Below are positions 15,446 to 23,773 of a stretch of DNA of 28,620 bases, in pieces. This DNA is from CAYTID01 sp964437735 (GTDB lineage Bacteria > Bacteroidota > Ignavibacteria > UBA10030 > BY39): positions 1 through 28,620 of the forward strand of contig CAYTID010000018.1 of the NCBI GenBank assembly GCA_964437735.1, in the 5' to 3' direction. Position 1 is the first letter of the stretch. Every line of letters starts with the position of its first letter. The translations under genes were made by a program, and so were the position numbers. The notes beneath the pieces were generated by a model, which searched no databases, was not told the origin of the DNA, and was given only the letters and a program-made list of their open reading frames with translations.

Positions 15446-16219
15446 TTATGATAAAGTGCAAATATGCAACAAAATTTTATTTTTAACAGTTCCGATTATT
15501 TTTATTCTAACCGTTCTAATTATCATTAACAGAATTCCTGCCAATATCAGCACTTCACCAAATGAAAACAAATACCAATTGAAATAAGTCGGAATATATT
15601 CCGATATTATTTTCTGAAACTCGGGATTTGTTTCTAATTCAGATAATTGCGAAGAAAACCCTCCTTCAATTATTAATTTTGTATAATCACGGATGAAGCA
15701 CGTAAAAATTATTACTGCACCAAGGATTATTAACACCCACTCCCGTAATTTTATTTTTACATTAAATCCCTTCTTACGTAAATAAATTATTGCCTGACCT
15801 AATAAGATCATTGTAAGCGAACAAATTACAGGAGCTAATACAGGTCCTACCCAGATAACCGGAATCAGGAACAACACATCCCAGGTTAAAAGGGAAGTGG
15901 GCCAGTTTATTAAAACTTTCAACCATACATAATAAAAAATATCCCACACTCCAAAGCTATACAAAAAGTAAGCAAACCTTTCGGAAAAATTTTTACCAGC
16001 TACCAATCCTACACATATCAGCATAACAATGGTTGATATCTCTCTCAAATACTCAAAATTTAAAATATGATGAGGTATTTGCTTTAACGGAAATGCGAAT
16101 CCGTCCGGATAATATAATTCCTGCAAATAAATCACCAACACCGACTCAAACAATCCCATCGCAATGCTGAATGTAGTAACAAATACAATTTTTAGCAAGT
16201 AATTATTATGTGCATCCAT
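15446..16219 (-). CDS. Polytopic membrane protein of unknown function
   Basis: A 257-residue protein with six or seven membrane helices: about 9-31, 60-76, 83-102, 111-144 (probably two), 161-178 and 218-238. A conserved-looking aromatic stretch, FGVWDIFYYVWLKVLINWP (89-107), joins helices three and four and is the best landmark for finding homologues; I do not know a family name. There is no channel, transporter or enzyme motif I can name. The C-terminal part RTVRIK is matched by a relic on the far side of the neighbouring gene pair. It is followed by 47 bases and then the Cys-rich gene, so it may share a transcript with that pair. Confidence 0.75.
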   Translation of the reverse strand: MDAHNNYLLKIVFVTTFSIAMGLFESVLVIYLQELYYPDGFAFPLKQIPHHILNFEYLREISTIVMLICVGLVAGKNFSERFAYFLYSFGVWDIFYYVWLKVLINWPTSLLTWDVLFLIPVIWVGPVLAPVICSLTMILLGQAIIYLRKKGFNVKIKLREWVLIILGAVIIFTCFIRDYTKLIIEGGFSSQLSELETNPEFQKIISEYIPTYFNWYLFSFGEVLILAGILLMIIRTVRIKIIGTVKNKILLHICTLS

Positions 16220-16331
16220 AAGAAAAAATCAAAAATGAAAAATCAAAGTTTAAAATCACAAACAAAAATTTAAAAATGTAATTAATACTTCTCCATTACT
16301 CCTTTACCACCATACCAACATAATCACATAC

Positions 16332-17453
16332 TCATATCCTCTTCAAGTAACACCTTCTCCGTTTGTGTTGACGGGTTTCAAAATATTTCCAGTGGTTTTG
16401 TACTTTATAGTTCTCTTCGAGTTCGGGATTCGTTTCGGCTGATATAATTCCTTTTTCGATACAGGATTTTGCAAGTTCAGTAATCAACAACGCATCGCCA
16501 CCTTTACCTTGCAAATCGGGTCGTATTGCTCCGAGGTAGAGGTCGATATATTTGCGTTCCTTCAGCGCTTTCATGATATGGATAAATCCGAACGGGAGAA
16601 GTCGTCCATTAGCTTTTTGGAATGCCCTCGATAAGGTCGGCATCCCTATCACAAAACCGGCTACTAAATTATTTTCATCTAAGAGTATCTTTATAAAATC
16701 AGGAACCACGAAGGAAAAATATTTTTTTACATAAATGTCAATCTGTTTTTTTGTAAGAGGCACAAAAGCATATAAATTACTAAATGACTGATTTAATACC
16801 TCAAAAACCTGATGGGCATACGGAAGAAGGTCTTTCGTTTTTTTTATATCAAGAACTTTTATTTTCCCTCTCCCGAGAACCATGTTTGAAACTCTCACTG
16901 CTTTTTCCGGAATTACAGAAGAAACTTTCACTTCAAACTCGACCCAATCAGCATCTTTTTTATAACCATGGTGTTCCGCGTGATCGGGATAATAAGGATA
17001 GTTATAGATAGTTGCCAGCGTTCCAAGCTCCTCAAAACCCTCAATCAACATTGCTTCATGATCCATGTCGGTAAATCCGAGAGGTCCGTGAACCCCCTCC
17101 ATGCCTTTGCTTTTCGCCCAAGTTTCAACTGTATCGAATAATGTTTTTGATACTTCAACGTCGTCAATAAAATCGATCCAGCCAAAACGCGCATATTTGT
17201 TTTTCCAGAGTTCAATATACCGGTGATTAATGATTCCGATAATCCGTCCGGCAATTTTACTGTTTTTGTATGCTAACCATTTTTTTGCTTCGCAAAATTC
17301 AAGTGCAGGATTATTATTAGGAGAGAGAGTTTCGAGTTCAACCTTAATCAAAGGGGGAATCCAATAAGGATTTCCTTTATATAATTCAAAAGGAAACATT
17401 ACAAAGTTTTTCAAATCCTTTTTCGAAATTACTTCCCGTATTTCGATTGCCAT
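16332..17453 (-). CDS. GNAT-like N-acetyltransferase (YghO-like)
   Basis: A 373-residue protein. I take the ATG at 17453 as the start because GAGGTGG lies just upstream; a longer frame back to 17507 has no ribosome site and adds an unlikely tail. The N-terminal half begins EIREVISKKDLKNFVMFPFELYKGNPYWIPPL, a pattern found in a conserved set of roughly 370-390-residue acetyltransferase-like proteins of Bacteroidota and relatives. Near the C-terminus the acyl-CoA loop reads RPDLQGKGGDALL (QGKGGDA at about 315-321). The middle, including GPLGFTDMDHEAMLIEGFEE, resembles a second degenerate GNAT domain. The acceptor is unknown. It lies 59 bases after the AlkD-like gene. Confidence 0.82.
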   Translation of the reverse strand: MAIEIREVISKKDLKNFVMFPFELYKGNPYWIPPLIKVELETLSPNNNPALEFCEAKKWLAYKNSKIAGRIIGIINHRYIELWKNKYARFGWIDFIDDVEVSKTLFDTVETWAKSKGMEGVHGPLGFTDMDHEAMLIEGFEELGTLATIYNYPYYPDHAEHHGYKKDADWVEFEVKVSSVIPEKAVRVSNMVLGRGKIKVLDIKKTKDLLPYAHQVFEVLNQSFSNLYAFVPLTKKQIDIYVKKYFSFVVPDFIKILLDENNLVAGFVIGMPTLSRAFQKANGRLLPFGFIHIMKALKERKYIDLYLGAIRPDLQGKGGDALLITELAKSCIEKGIISAETNPELEENYKVQNHWKYFETRQHKRRRCYLKRI

Positions 17454-17512
17454 TTCCACCTCGTACATTAATGTATATATGATAACAAATGATAAAGAGT
17501 GTTCCAAAGGAA

Positions 17513-18202
17513 CTATTTTTTATTTTGTTTCTTTAATTGGTCAATGATTTTACCATTCGTCAATTCCCTGATGACATCTGAAGCAATCCATTTTGCGCTT
17601 TTGAAATTAAGTTTCTGAATCTTTTTTGCTGTTTCGAGAGCCAAGCGGTTCAGGTGGAGATTTCGTTTTCCGATCTGACGCAGTGCCCAGTTAACTGATT
17701 TTTTAACATAGTTCCGTTCGTCAGTCGATTCTCTGATGATTATCGGAAAAAAATTCTCAAATAATTCATCTCCGGATTTTTTGTCGCTAACAGCTAATCG
17801 TGCAATTAAACTAAAACCGGCGCGCTTGATAAATTCTTTTTCACTTAAGCTCCATTCAATTGTTTTTTTTACAGCAAACTCAGAATTCTCAAACACATTC
17901 ATACACACCTGATCACAAACATCCCACGAATCAAATTCCTTTACCCATTTATCCATTTGTTTCTCTGTTACTTTTTCCGGTTCATCAATGATGCTGGCAA
18001 GTATCCGTGCTTCGTGTATACCCGAATCCCAGAGTTGTACGGCAAGCGAGTGATCTCTTCCAATTTCTTTTGCTAATTTCCGGATCTGATTAACGGAAAT
18101 GCCAAGAGTATTTTCCGGATTGATTCCAAACCTTGCCATACCTTCTACATTTTTCGGATTGTATAATGATTTCAGCTTTTGAATAATCTGCTCGTATGTC
18201 AT
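17513..18202 (-). CDS. AlkD-like DNA alkylation repair protein
   Basis: A 229-residue all-helical (HEAT-like) protein of the AlkD family, DNA glycosylases that remove N3- and N7-alkylated purines without flipping the base. The family landmark is FDSWDVCDQVC (90-100): Trp93 and Asp97 match the Trp and catalytic Asp of Bacillus AlkD, and Arg127 in KRAGF probably matches the essential Arg. All three being present suggests activity. The length is as expected. The start codon at 18202 overlaps the end of the glycosyltransferase gene by 4 bases, so the two are translationally coupled although their jobs seem unrelated. No damage-type promoter is visible nearby. Confidence 0.9.
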   Translation of the reverse strand: MTYEQIIQKLKSLYNPKNVEGMARFGINPENTLGISVNQIRKLAKEIGRDHSLAVQLWDSGIHEARILASIIDEPEKVTEKQMDKWVKEFDSWDVCDQVCMNVFENSEFAVKKTIEWSLSEKEFIKRAGFSLIARLAVSDKKSGDELFENFFPIIIRESTDERNYVKKSVNWALRQIGKRNLHLNRLALETAKKIQKLNFKSAKWIASDVIRELTNGKIIDQLKKQNKK

Positions 18203-19248
18203 GATTTATTATTGCTTTGGGTATAAGATTTATATACATCATTATATAGTGATAAAAGTTTCTCACGAATTCGTGATTTGTCAAACTGTGTAAGAAGCTG
18301 CTTGGATATTAGTTTTGATTCATCGTAATAATTTTTATCGGCAGATAATTTTTTAATTAAGGAAATAAATTCTTGAGTATTACCGGCTTTCATATATGGA
18401 TTTTCATAAAGTTTAGTGTATTCCTGAATATCTCTAAATATCACAGGCAGTTCGGCGGCGGCAGCTTCGAGCGGTGCGAGCGGGCAATTTTCCTGATGAC
18501 TGGGAAATAAAAACAAATCGGCAGCGTTATAAATCAGCGGCATTTTATCTAACTCGAACAGTCCGGGAAATTTTACATTACCGGAGCTCTGTGCAATAAG
18601 CTGATTTAGTTTATGTATCCCTTCAGTCATAATTCCGAAAGGTCTGCCACCAACCCAGACAAAATTTAACTCCGGACAAGCGAGTGCGGCTTCTAAAAAC
18701 GTTTCAACACCTTTTCTAGGCTCTATCTGGCCGACCCCTAAAACTACAAAAGCATTTTTGGGTATATCTAAAAGTTTACGGGCTGCACTTCTGAGTTCAG
18801 GACGCGGGGCGAATTTGTCCGTATGTAATGGATTGAATATCTTTACGACTTTTGTTTTTGCCTTTAGTGATTTTATTGCCTCTTCGACCATCGGTGAAAT
18901 TGCGATACAAACATCGGCATAGTTATATACACGCCGTAAATACCAGCGGACAAACGGCATAAAAAATTTCCAGGCGGGAAGAGAACCTTTTATTGAATCA
19001 GGAATTACATGGACGGTATAAATCCTCCGTTTTTTATATCTGAATCCTTTCCAGAAATAATAAGGACCGTATGTGTGTGAATGAAAAACGTCACCCATCC
19101 CTTCGCCGTTCACGAAAACATGAATATCATCTTTCGATTTTAAAAGATCAACATGATCCACAAAAGCAGTGTGAACTCCCTGTCCTTTCATTAAGAAGGG
19201 TGTTTCGGAAATGACGTGAACACGGAGTTTATTGTTATTCCCAGTCAT
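18199..19248 (-). CDS. GT4-family glycosyltransferase
   Basis: A 349-residue retaining glycosyltransferase with the GT-B fold. The acceptor domain begins after a short polar start (RVHVISETPFLMKGQGVHT, 9-27), where GQGVHT fits the Gly-rich loop. The donor domain starts near 168 (VLGVGQIEPRKGVETFLEA) and has the EX7E element, Glu253 to Glu261, within HQENCPLAPLEA. It probably transfers a sugar to a lipid or another sugar. The best guess is a glycolipid or polysaccharide step, as in mannosyl or glucosyl transferases; the sugar is not readable from the sequence. It starts 20 bases after the DUF2807 gene and overlaps the AlkD-like gene at its end. Confidence 0.9.
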   Translation of the reverse strand: MTGNNNKLRVHVISETPFLMKGQGVHTAFVDHVDLLKSKDDIHVFVNGEGMGDVFHSHTYGPYYFWKGFRYKKRRIYTVHVIPDSIKGSLPAWKFFMPFVRWYLRRVYNYADVCIAISPMVEEAIKSLKAKTKVVKIFNPLHTDKFAPRPELRSAARKLLDIPKNAFVVLGVGQIEPRKGVETFLEAALACPELNFVWVGGRPFGIMTEGIHKLNQLIAQSSGNVKFPGLFELDKMPLIYNAADLFLFPSHQENCPLAPLEAAAAELPVIFRDIQEYTKLYENPYMKAGNTQEFISLIKKLSADKNYYDESKLISKQLLTQFDKSRIREKLLSLYNDVYKSYTQSNNKS

Positions 19249-19268
19249 GTCTTTAAGTTATCAGAAAA

Positions 19269-19976
19269 TCAGTTTGCTTTCCGTAATTTTCCTGACCCCG
19301 ATACATCTTTGTTGATATTTTCAGGATTGCCGCGATAATAAACATTTCCGCTGCCACTTATTTTTACATCCAAATTATTTTTTGCATATGCATCACAATT
19401 TCCCGAACCGCTGATTTTTATAGAACAATTATTCGATTTAAATTCACTTGCCTTCACGTTACCTGATCCGGAAATTTTTATGTTGTGTTCACCCGATTCT
19501 CCGGCTAATTGAATTGTTCCTGCCCCGATGATTTGTGTATCGAGTTCATCTGTATCCAGAGAAAGGTCAATTTTTCCGGAACCCGTTATTATTAGCTCTA
19601 CTGTTTCTGTATAAAATTTTGTTCCGCTTACAATTTTTCCAGAACCTGAAATTTTCATACGATGTAAATCTTTCATCTGAATAAAAATTGTGATCGGTTC
19701 ATGCCGGCATATTCTCTCTGTTTGTGATACGATGAGGGTTCTTCTATCGACAGTTGTTCTGATGTGCGGAAGGATATTGTCTTTGGCTTCAATCCTTAGA
19801 GATTGTTCATTTGATTGATCGATATAAATATTCGCACTCGTTTGGAGCGTGATGCTGTTAAACATTTCGAGGTTACGGCTTTCTGAAATTATTCTTCCCG
19901 AACCGTCGATGCCTCTTGGTCCGCAACAATTATTAAATATAAATCCGGTAATAAAAAATAAAATCCAATGCATCAT
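19269..19976 (-). CDS. DUF2807 head-GIN-domain adhesin-like protein
   Basis: A 235-residue exported protein. The N-terminus MMHWILFFITGFIFNNCC is a signal peptide; Cys17 or Cys18 may be lipidated, though the sequence before it is not a classic lipobox. The rest is a single-stranded beta-helix of short turns built around GSG: DGSGRI, ISGSGKI, ITGSGKI, IGAGTI, three ISGSGN repeats and VSGSGKL, spaced about 20 residues apart. This is the signature of DUF2807 (putative autotransporter adhesin, head GIN domain), common in Bacteroidota; its function is unproven. It sits on the outer membrane or periplasmic side if lipidated. A promoter-like pair lies just upstream. Confidence 0.88.
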   Translation of the reverse strand: MMHWILFFITGFIFNNCCGPRGIDGSGRIISESRNLEMFNSITLQTSANIYIDQSNEQSLRIEAKDNILPHIRTTVDRRTLIVSQTERICRHEPITIFIQMKDLHRMKISGSGKIVSGTKFYTETVELIITGSGKIDLSLDTDELDTQIIGAGTIQLAGESGEHNIKISGSGNVKASEFKSNNCSIKISGSGNCDAYAKNNLDVKISGSGNVYYRGNPENINKDVSGSGKLRKAN

Positions 19977-20008
19977 AATAATTACCTTTCATTTTTAAAT
20001 TACGGTTA

Positions 20009-20036
20009 AATATACGAGACAAATCTAAATTTGTAA
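20009..20036 (-). promoter_or_regulatory. Candidate promoter with spacer palindrome for the DUF2807 gene
   Basis: On the minus strand TTACAA (20036-20031), 16 bases, TATATT (20014-20009). A perfect 6-4-6 palindrome, ACAAAT-CTAA-ATTTGT (20019-20034 on plus), overlaps the -35 and spacer. It could be a repressor site, but AT-rich palindromes occur by chance. Confidence 0.35.
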
Positions 20037-20043
20037 CAGGTAA

Positions 20044-21357
20044 CTATATTTCGGCAAGGGCTTTTTTTAGATCAGAAATGATATCCCCTGCCTTCTCGAT
20101 TCCTATCGAAAGCCTGATTCCTCCCGGATCGATTCCTTTCGCTATCTGTTCATCCGGTGGAATGGCGGCGTGTGTCATAGAGCTTGGATGTTCGATAAGA
20201 GTTCTGATCATTCCCAAGCTGACTGCTAATGTGATTGTGTAGGCATTGTTGGCAAGAGTGTTTATAAATTTTTCTCCTTTTTGCTTTCTGGATTTTGGAG
20301 TATTTCCTTTAAAGGAAAAATAAATCAGCGAGCCGGGTGCAAAGTGGCCGTCGTAATCGAGCATTTGTCGTTTTGCGAGTTCGTGCTGTGGAAAAGATTC
20401 CAACCCCGGATACCTAACATACTCAATTTTGCTCTCGTTTTCTAAAAATTTTGCCACCTCATGAGCAGTTTTCATTCCTTGCCTGATTCGTATTGGCAGA
20501 CTCGGCAAGCCGTAAACCATTATGGGCCAAGCAGTTTTTGATGCTAAAGTTCCGCCAAAATCTTTTCTGTACATCAGCAGCAAATCATAACTCCATTTCG
20601 GACCAACAACTACGCCTCCCATATCGGTACCGAATCCGGTGATACCTTTTGTTAAAGACTCAATTACGAAATCTGCTCCGTGTTCCAGAGGTCTTTGGCA
20701 ATAGGGTGTTGCAAAAGTGTTATCGATAACGACAAATATTTTTTTAGACTTCGAACGTTTTTTATTTGCTTGGGCAACTATATTTGTTATTGCTTTTATA
20801 TCAATAATTTCAAGAGACGGATTGACGGGCGTTTCAAAATAGACAATCCTTGTATCTGAATTGATTTCTTTGATAAGATTTTCCGGCTTTAATAAGTTTA
20901 CAAATTTCGTTTCGATGCCGTAGCGGGGGTACCAATTTTTCAACAGCGAATAAGTGCAACCGTAAATAACGGAGTGGGATACTATTTGATTTTTATTTAC
21001 GGTAAGTATACCGAAGATAGCCGAAATCGCAGCCATACCGGTTGAAAAAGTAACTGCAATTTCTCCGTTTTCGGCAGCGGCCAGATTTTCTTCAAGAAGC
21101 TCTTTGTTAGGTTCTCCGAGACGATCATAAATATAAATCGGCATACGCGATTCTATCGTTTTTTCGTCGATGTGATGGGCAAAATCCAAGAATCCCTGAG
21201 CGCCGCGTTTTGCAGTATCGAGCCGAAATGTTGCCGAGGATGAGATTGGCGGAATTACATGGTGATTGTAGTCCCATTTTTTACTTATTGATTTTCCGTA
21301 AATAAGCTGAGTTTCGACTGAGTATTTATTTTTATTTTTTTTATTTTTCTGCGCCAT
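20044..21357 (-). CDS. PLP-dependent methionine gamma-lyase-like enzyme
   Basis: A 437-residue member of the Cys/Met-metabolism PLP family (cystathionine gamma-lyase, methionine gamma-lyase, O-acetylhomoserine sulfhydrylase). Lys237 in ESLTKGITGFGTDMGG is the Schiff-base lysine, Asp212 in IDNTFATP binds the pyridine nitrogen, and YIYDRLGEPN (75-84) supplies the phosphate-binding Tyr/Arg. At 132-135 the sequence reads YGCT rather than YGGT; this Cys is the one characteristic of true methionine gamma-lyases, which split methionine into methanethiol, ammonia and 2-oxobutyrate. That assignment is likely but not certain. A short basic extension (MAQKNKKNKNK) precedes the conserved part. It is the last gene of the alanine dehydrogenase operon, 24 bases after the radical-SAM-like gene. 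Confidence 0.88.
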   Translation of the reverse strand: MAQKNKKNKNKYSVETQLIYGKSISKKWDYNHHVIPPISSSATFRLDTAKRGAQGFLDFAHHIDEKTIESRMPIYIYDRLGEPNKELLEENLAAAENGEIAVTFSTGMAAISAIFGILTVNKNQIVSHSVIYGCTYSLLKNWYPRYGIETKFVNLLKPENLIKEINSDTRIVYFETPVNPSLEIIDIKAITNIVAQANKKRSKSKKIFVVIDNTFATPYCQRPLEHGADFVIESLTKGITGFGTDMGGVVVGPKWSYDLLLMYRKDFGGTLASKTAWPIMVYGLPSLPIRIRQGMKTAHEVAKFLENESKIEYVRYPGLESFPQHELAKRQMLDYDGHFAPGSLIYFSFKGNTPKSRKQKGEKFINTLANNAYTITLAVSLGMIRTLIEHPSSMTHAAIPPDEQIAKGIDPGGIRLSIGIEKAGDIISDLKKALAEI

Positions 21358-21381
21358 TTGTTTTTATTTTAATATAAATAA

Positions 21382-22401
21382 TTAACTCTGATGTTCAAAC
21401 TGCTCTGACAAATTCTTATGGAGTTTTGGCATTTTCACATTTGCATCTTCAAAATATTTAGAGACAAAATCATTTGTTTCGGGGCATGAAAAACTCCGGT
21501 TTCGAAGCCAGCTAAAAACTTCGGAATTATTCCAAATCTCATGAAAATTATACTTCATTTCTCTTAAATTCCCACATTCAATTTCTATACCCCCGCAGAT
21601 TTGAACCATGCCCTCGATGTTAATATAAGCAAAAGTTTTTCCGCCTAAACACCAGTGTGTAAATAGTGGAGGTTGATCGGGTTTGCTATAATTTCCATGG
21701 TCTTCGATGTGCTTTAGTCCATATCTCACGCATTGAGGCGAAAAATACATTTCATTCGGAAGAAGTTTTTTATGGTCGGCTATCCATTCAATAATCTTCG
21801 ATCTATCCATACCGGAATGTTCTTTTTTCTTTTTTCCTTTTGTTTTTATGCTAAAATCTTTGAGGTTAAAATAGATCCCTTTGGCTTTTTTTCTGAGAGC
21901 ATAATCAATATTGAAAGCGGCAGCTCGTACGTCAAAATCCTTTACAGGTATTCCGATCTGGATTTCAAAACCGTCTTTTTTAAGGCTTGAGATGATGTTT
22001 TCTATTTCTGAAAATTTTTTTGTTTTTTCCAAACCATCCTCAATGCTTTCCTTGATACGGTCGTTCAGGTAAATTCTGATACTTTTTGTACCGATGGTGC
22101 GTAAAACGTTCTGCAAATCCTGATTCAATTTTTTACCGTCTGTTTCAACAATCATTTTTAAACCAAGACTATTTCCGTACAAAATAATATCAACTATATC
22201 TGAACGGTCGAGCGGATCGTTACCTGCTAAAACAATAATCGGTTTTGAAAATTCAGCAATATTTTCCATTACAGAAAAACATTCACGCGTCGATAAAAAA
22301 TTGTTTATATTTTCTGAATTCGTCTGATTATAAAGTTCCCAGATAATCAACTTTGGATAAAAATTCAGAATTGGATTTATTTTATCGAATGAAGAATACA
22401 T
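21382..22401 (-). CDS. Radical-SAM/SPASM-like protein without the cluster cysteines
   Basis: A 339-residue protein whose order follows NirJ/AhbD/PqqE-type radical SAM enzymes: an opening strand (PKLIIWELYNQTN, 16-28), the AGNDPLDRSDI loop (59-69, matching the usual GGDPL.RPDI that binds SAM) and a SPASM-like C-terminus with HWCLGGKTFAYINIEGMVQI, then CGGIEIECGNLREM and a closing FHEIWNNSEVFSWLR. The CxxxCxxC that should follow WELY is absent: the loop runs straight into SENINNFLST with no Cys. It therefore cannot hold the SAM-cleaving 4Fe-4S cluster and is probably a pseudo-enzyme. It might still bind an auxiliary cluster through the remaining C-terminal cysteines. It is embedded in the ald/CoA-transferase/PLP operon with a 12-base gap; its role there is unknown. 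Confidence 0.75.
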   Translation of the reverse strand: MYSSFDKINPILNFYPKLIIWELYNQTNSENINNFLSTRECFSVMENIAEFSKPIIVLAGNDPLDRSDIVDIILYGNSLGLKMIVETDGKKLNQDLQNVLRTIGTKSIRIYLNDRIKESIEDGLEKTKKFSEIENIISSLKKDGFEIQIGIPVKDFDVRAAAFNIDYALRKKAKGIYFNLKDFSIKTKGKKKKEHSGMDRSKIIEWIADHKKLLPNEMYFSPQCVRYGLKHIEDHGNYSKPDQPPLFTHWCLGGKTFAYINIEGMVQICGGIEIECGNLREMKYNFHEIWNNSEVFSWLRNRSFSCPETNDFVSKYFEDANVKMPKLHKNLSEQFEHQS

Positions 22402-22413
22402 AAAAACCTCAAA

Positions 22414-23760
22414 TTATATATTATTTGTTCTAAGGTTGATTTTTTTCGTTAAGAAATTTTGTTCGTAAGCATATTTTGCAATATTATCCCGGAAATCAGG
22501 ATGTGATATGCCGATCAGGGCTTCTACGCGCTCACGTATAGTTCGGCCGTATAAATCTGCCACGCCGTATTCGGTTACAACATAGTGAACATCGCCTCTT
22601 CCGGTAGTTACACCGGCTCCGGGAGTTAACTGAGTTGTGATTCTCGAAATGGTGTTGTTTTTTGCGGTCGATGGGAGGGCGATGATAGGTTTTCCTCCCT
22701 CGCTGCGTGAAGCTCCGCGTATAAAATCCAATTGACCGCCGAAACCGCTGAAAATTTTTGGTCCCATCGAATCGGCGCATACCTGACCCGTGAGGTCGAT
22801 TTGAATTGCCGAGTTAATAGCAACCATTTTTTTATTCTGAGCAATAACAAACGGATCATTGACATAATGTGAAGGATGAAATTCAATCCGTGGATTGTCG
22901 TCCAAAAAATCAAAAAGCGATTTTGTTCCTAACACAAAAGAAGCGATCATTTTCCCGGGGTGGAGCGACTTTCTTTCATTTGTAATTACTCCTTCCTCAA
23001 CCAATCGTATAACACCGTCGGAAAACATTTCTGTATGTATACCAAGATGCTGTCGGTTGTGCAGAAAATTCAGTACGGCATCAGGGATTGCTCCGATGCC
23101 GAGCTGCAATGTGGATTCATCTTCAATCAAATTCGAAATATTTTCACCAATCTTTTTAAATACTTCTGCCTCGGCGGCGGTCATATTAGTATCGAATTGC
23201 GGTAATTCTTTTATTGGAACATCTGTTTCTATGCAGGAAGTAAATTTATCGACATGAATGAAAGAATCTCCAAGCGTACGGGGCATGTTCGGATTTACCT
23301 GAGCGATAATATATTTAGAGACTTCGGTAGCGGGCTTAGTACATTCGATTCCTACACCGAGGCTGCAAAATCCGTGTTCATCGGGGGTGGATACATGAAT
23401 TAATGAAACATCAATCGGGAGTTTTCCGCGATAAAACAACCGTGGAATCTCGGAAAGAAATATCGGCGTAAAATCAGCTCTCCCTTCTTGTACTGCATTA
23501 CGGACATTTTTTCCTGTGAAAAGAGCATTGTGTCGGAAGTGGCCCTCGAATTCCGGATCGGCATATCTCGTTCGACCTACAGTTAAAATATGTGTTACTT
23601 CAACATTTTCAAGTTCCATATACCGGTCGCACATAGCATCTACCAGAACTTCGGGGGTAGCACATCCGGGATGAACAAATACCCGCATACCTGATTTGAT
23701 GACGCTTACTGCTTCCGCAGGTGTTTTAATTTTTGATTTATATTTTTCGAGCCATCTCAT
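22414..23760 (-). CDS. Acetyl-CoA hydrolase/CoA-transferase family protein
   Basis: A 448-residue enzyme of the family that includes 4-hydroxybutyrate CoA-transferase, succinate:acetate CoA-transferase and acetyl-CoA hydrolase. The likely catalytic glutamate is Glu244 in HTEMFSDGV, which would form the CoA thioester intermediate. The CoA-binding loop is GFGGQLDFIRGA, and the C-terminal domain has the usual YGVADLYGRTIRER. The N-terminal KSGMRVFVHPGCATP is typical too. It should move CoA between short-chain acids. The donor and acceptor cannot be read from sequence; in this operon acetate, propionate or butyrate-type acids formed from amino acids are reasonable. It follows ald with a 13-base gap. 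Confidence 0.9.
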   Translation of the reverse strand: MRWLEKYKSKIKTPAEAVSVIKSGMRVFVHPGCATPEVLVDAMCDRYMELENVEVTHILTVGRTRYADPEFEGHFRHNALFTGKNVRNAVQEGRADFTPIFLSEIPRLFYRGKLPIDVSLIHVSTPDEHGFCSLGVGIECTKPATEVSKYIIAQVNPNMPRTLGDSFIHVDKFTSCIETDVPIKELPQFDTNMTAAEAEVFKKIGENISNLIEDESTLQLGIGAIPDAVLNFLHNRQHLGIHTEMFSDGVIRLVEEGVITNERKSLHPGKMIASFVLGTKSLFDFLDDNPRIEFHPSHYVNDPFVIAQNKKMVAINSAIQIDLTGQVCADSMGPKIFSGFGGQLDFIRGASRSEGGKPIIALPSTAKNNTISRITTQLTPGAGVTTGRGDVHYVVTEYGVADLYGRTIRERVEALIGISHPDFRDNIAKYAYEQNFLTKKINLRTNNI

Positions 23761-23773
23761 ATTTATTTCTTTC

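Noticed and set aside
17454..17507. Longer start for the GNAT-like gene
   Set aside because: There is no ribosome site before 17507, while GAGGTGG precedes the ATG at 17453, where family-like sequence begins.
21382..22401. Active radical SAM enzyme
   Set aside because: No CxxxCxxC is present in the first 60 residues, so the 4Fe-4S cluster for SAM cleavage cannot form.
22895..23257. 120-codon plus-strand frame inside the CoA-transferase gene
   Set aside because: Antisense to a well-supported enzyme, with no recognisable features.
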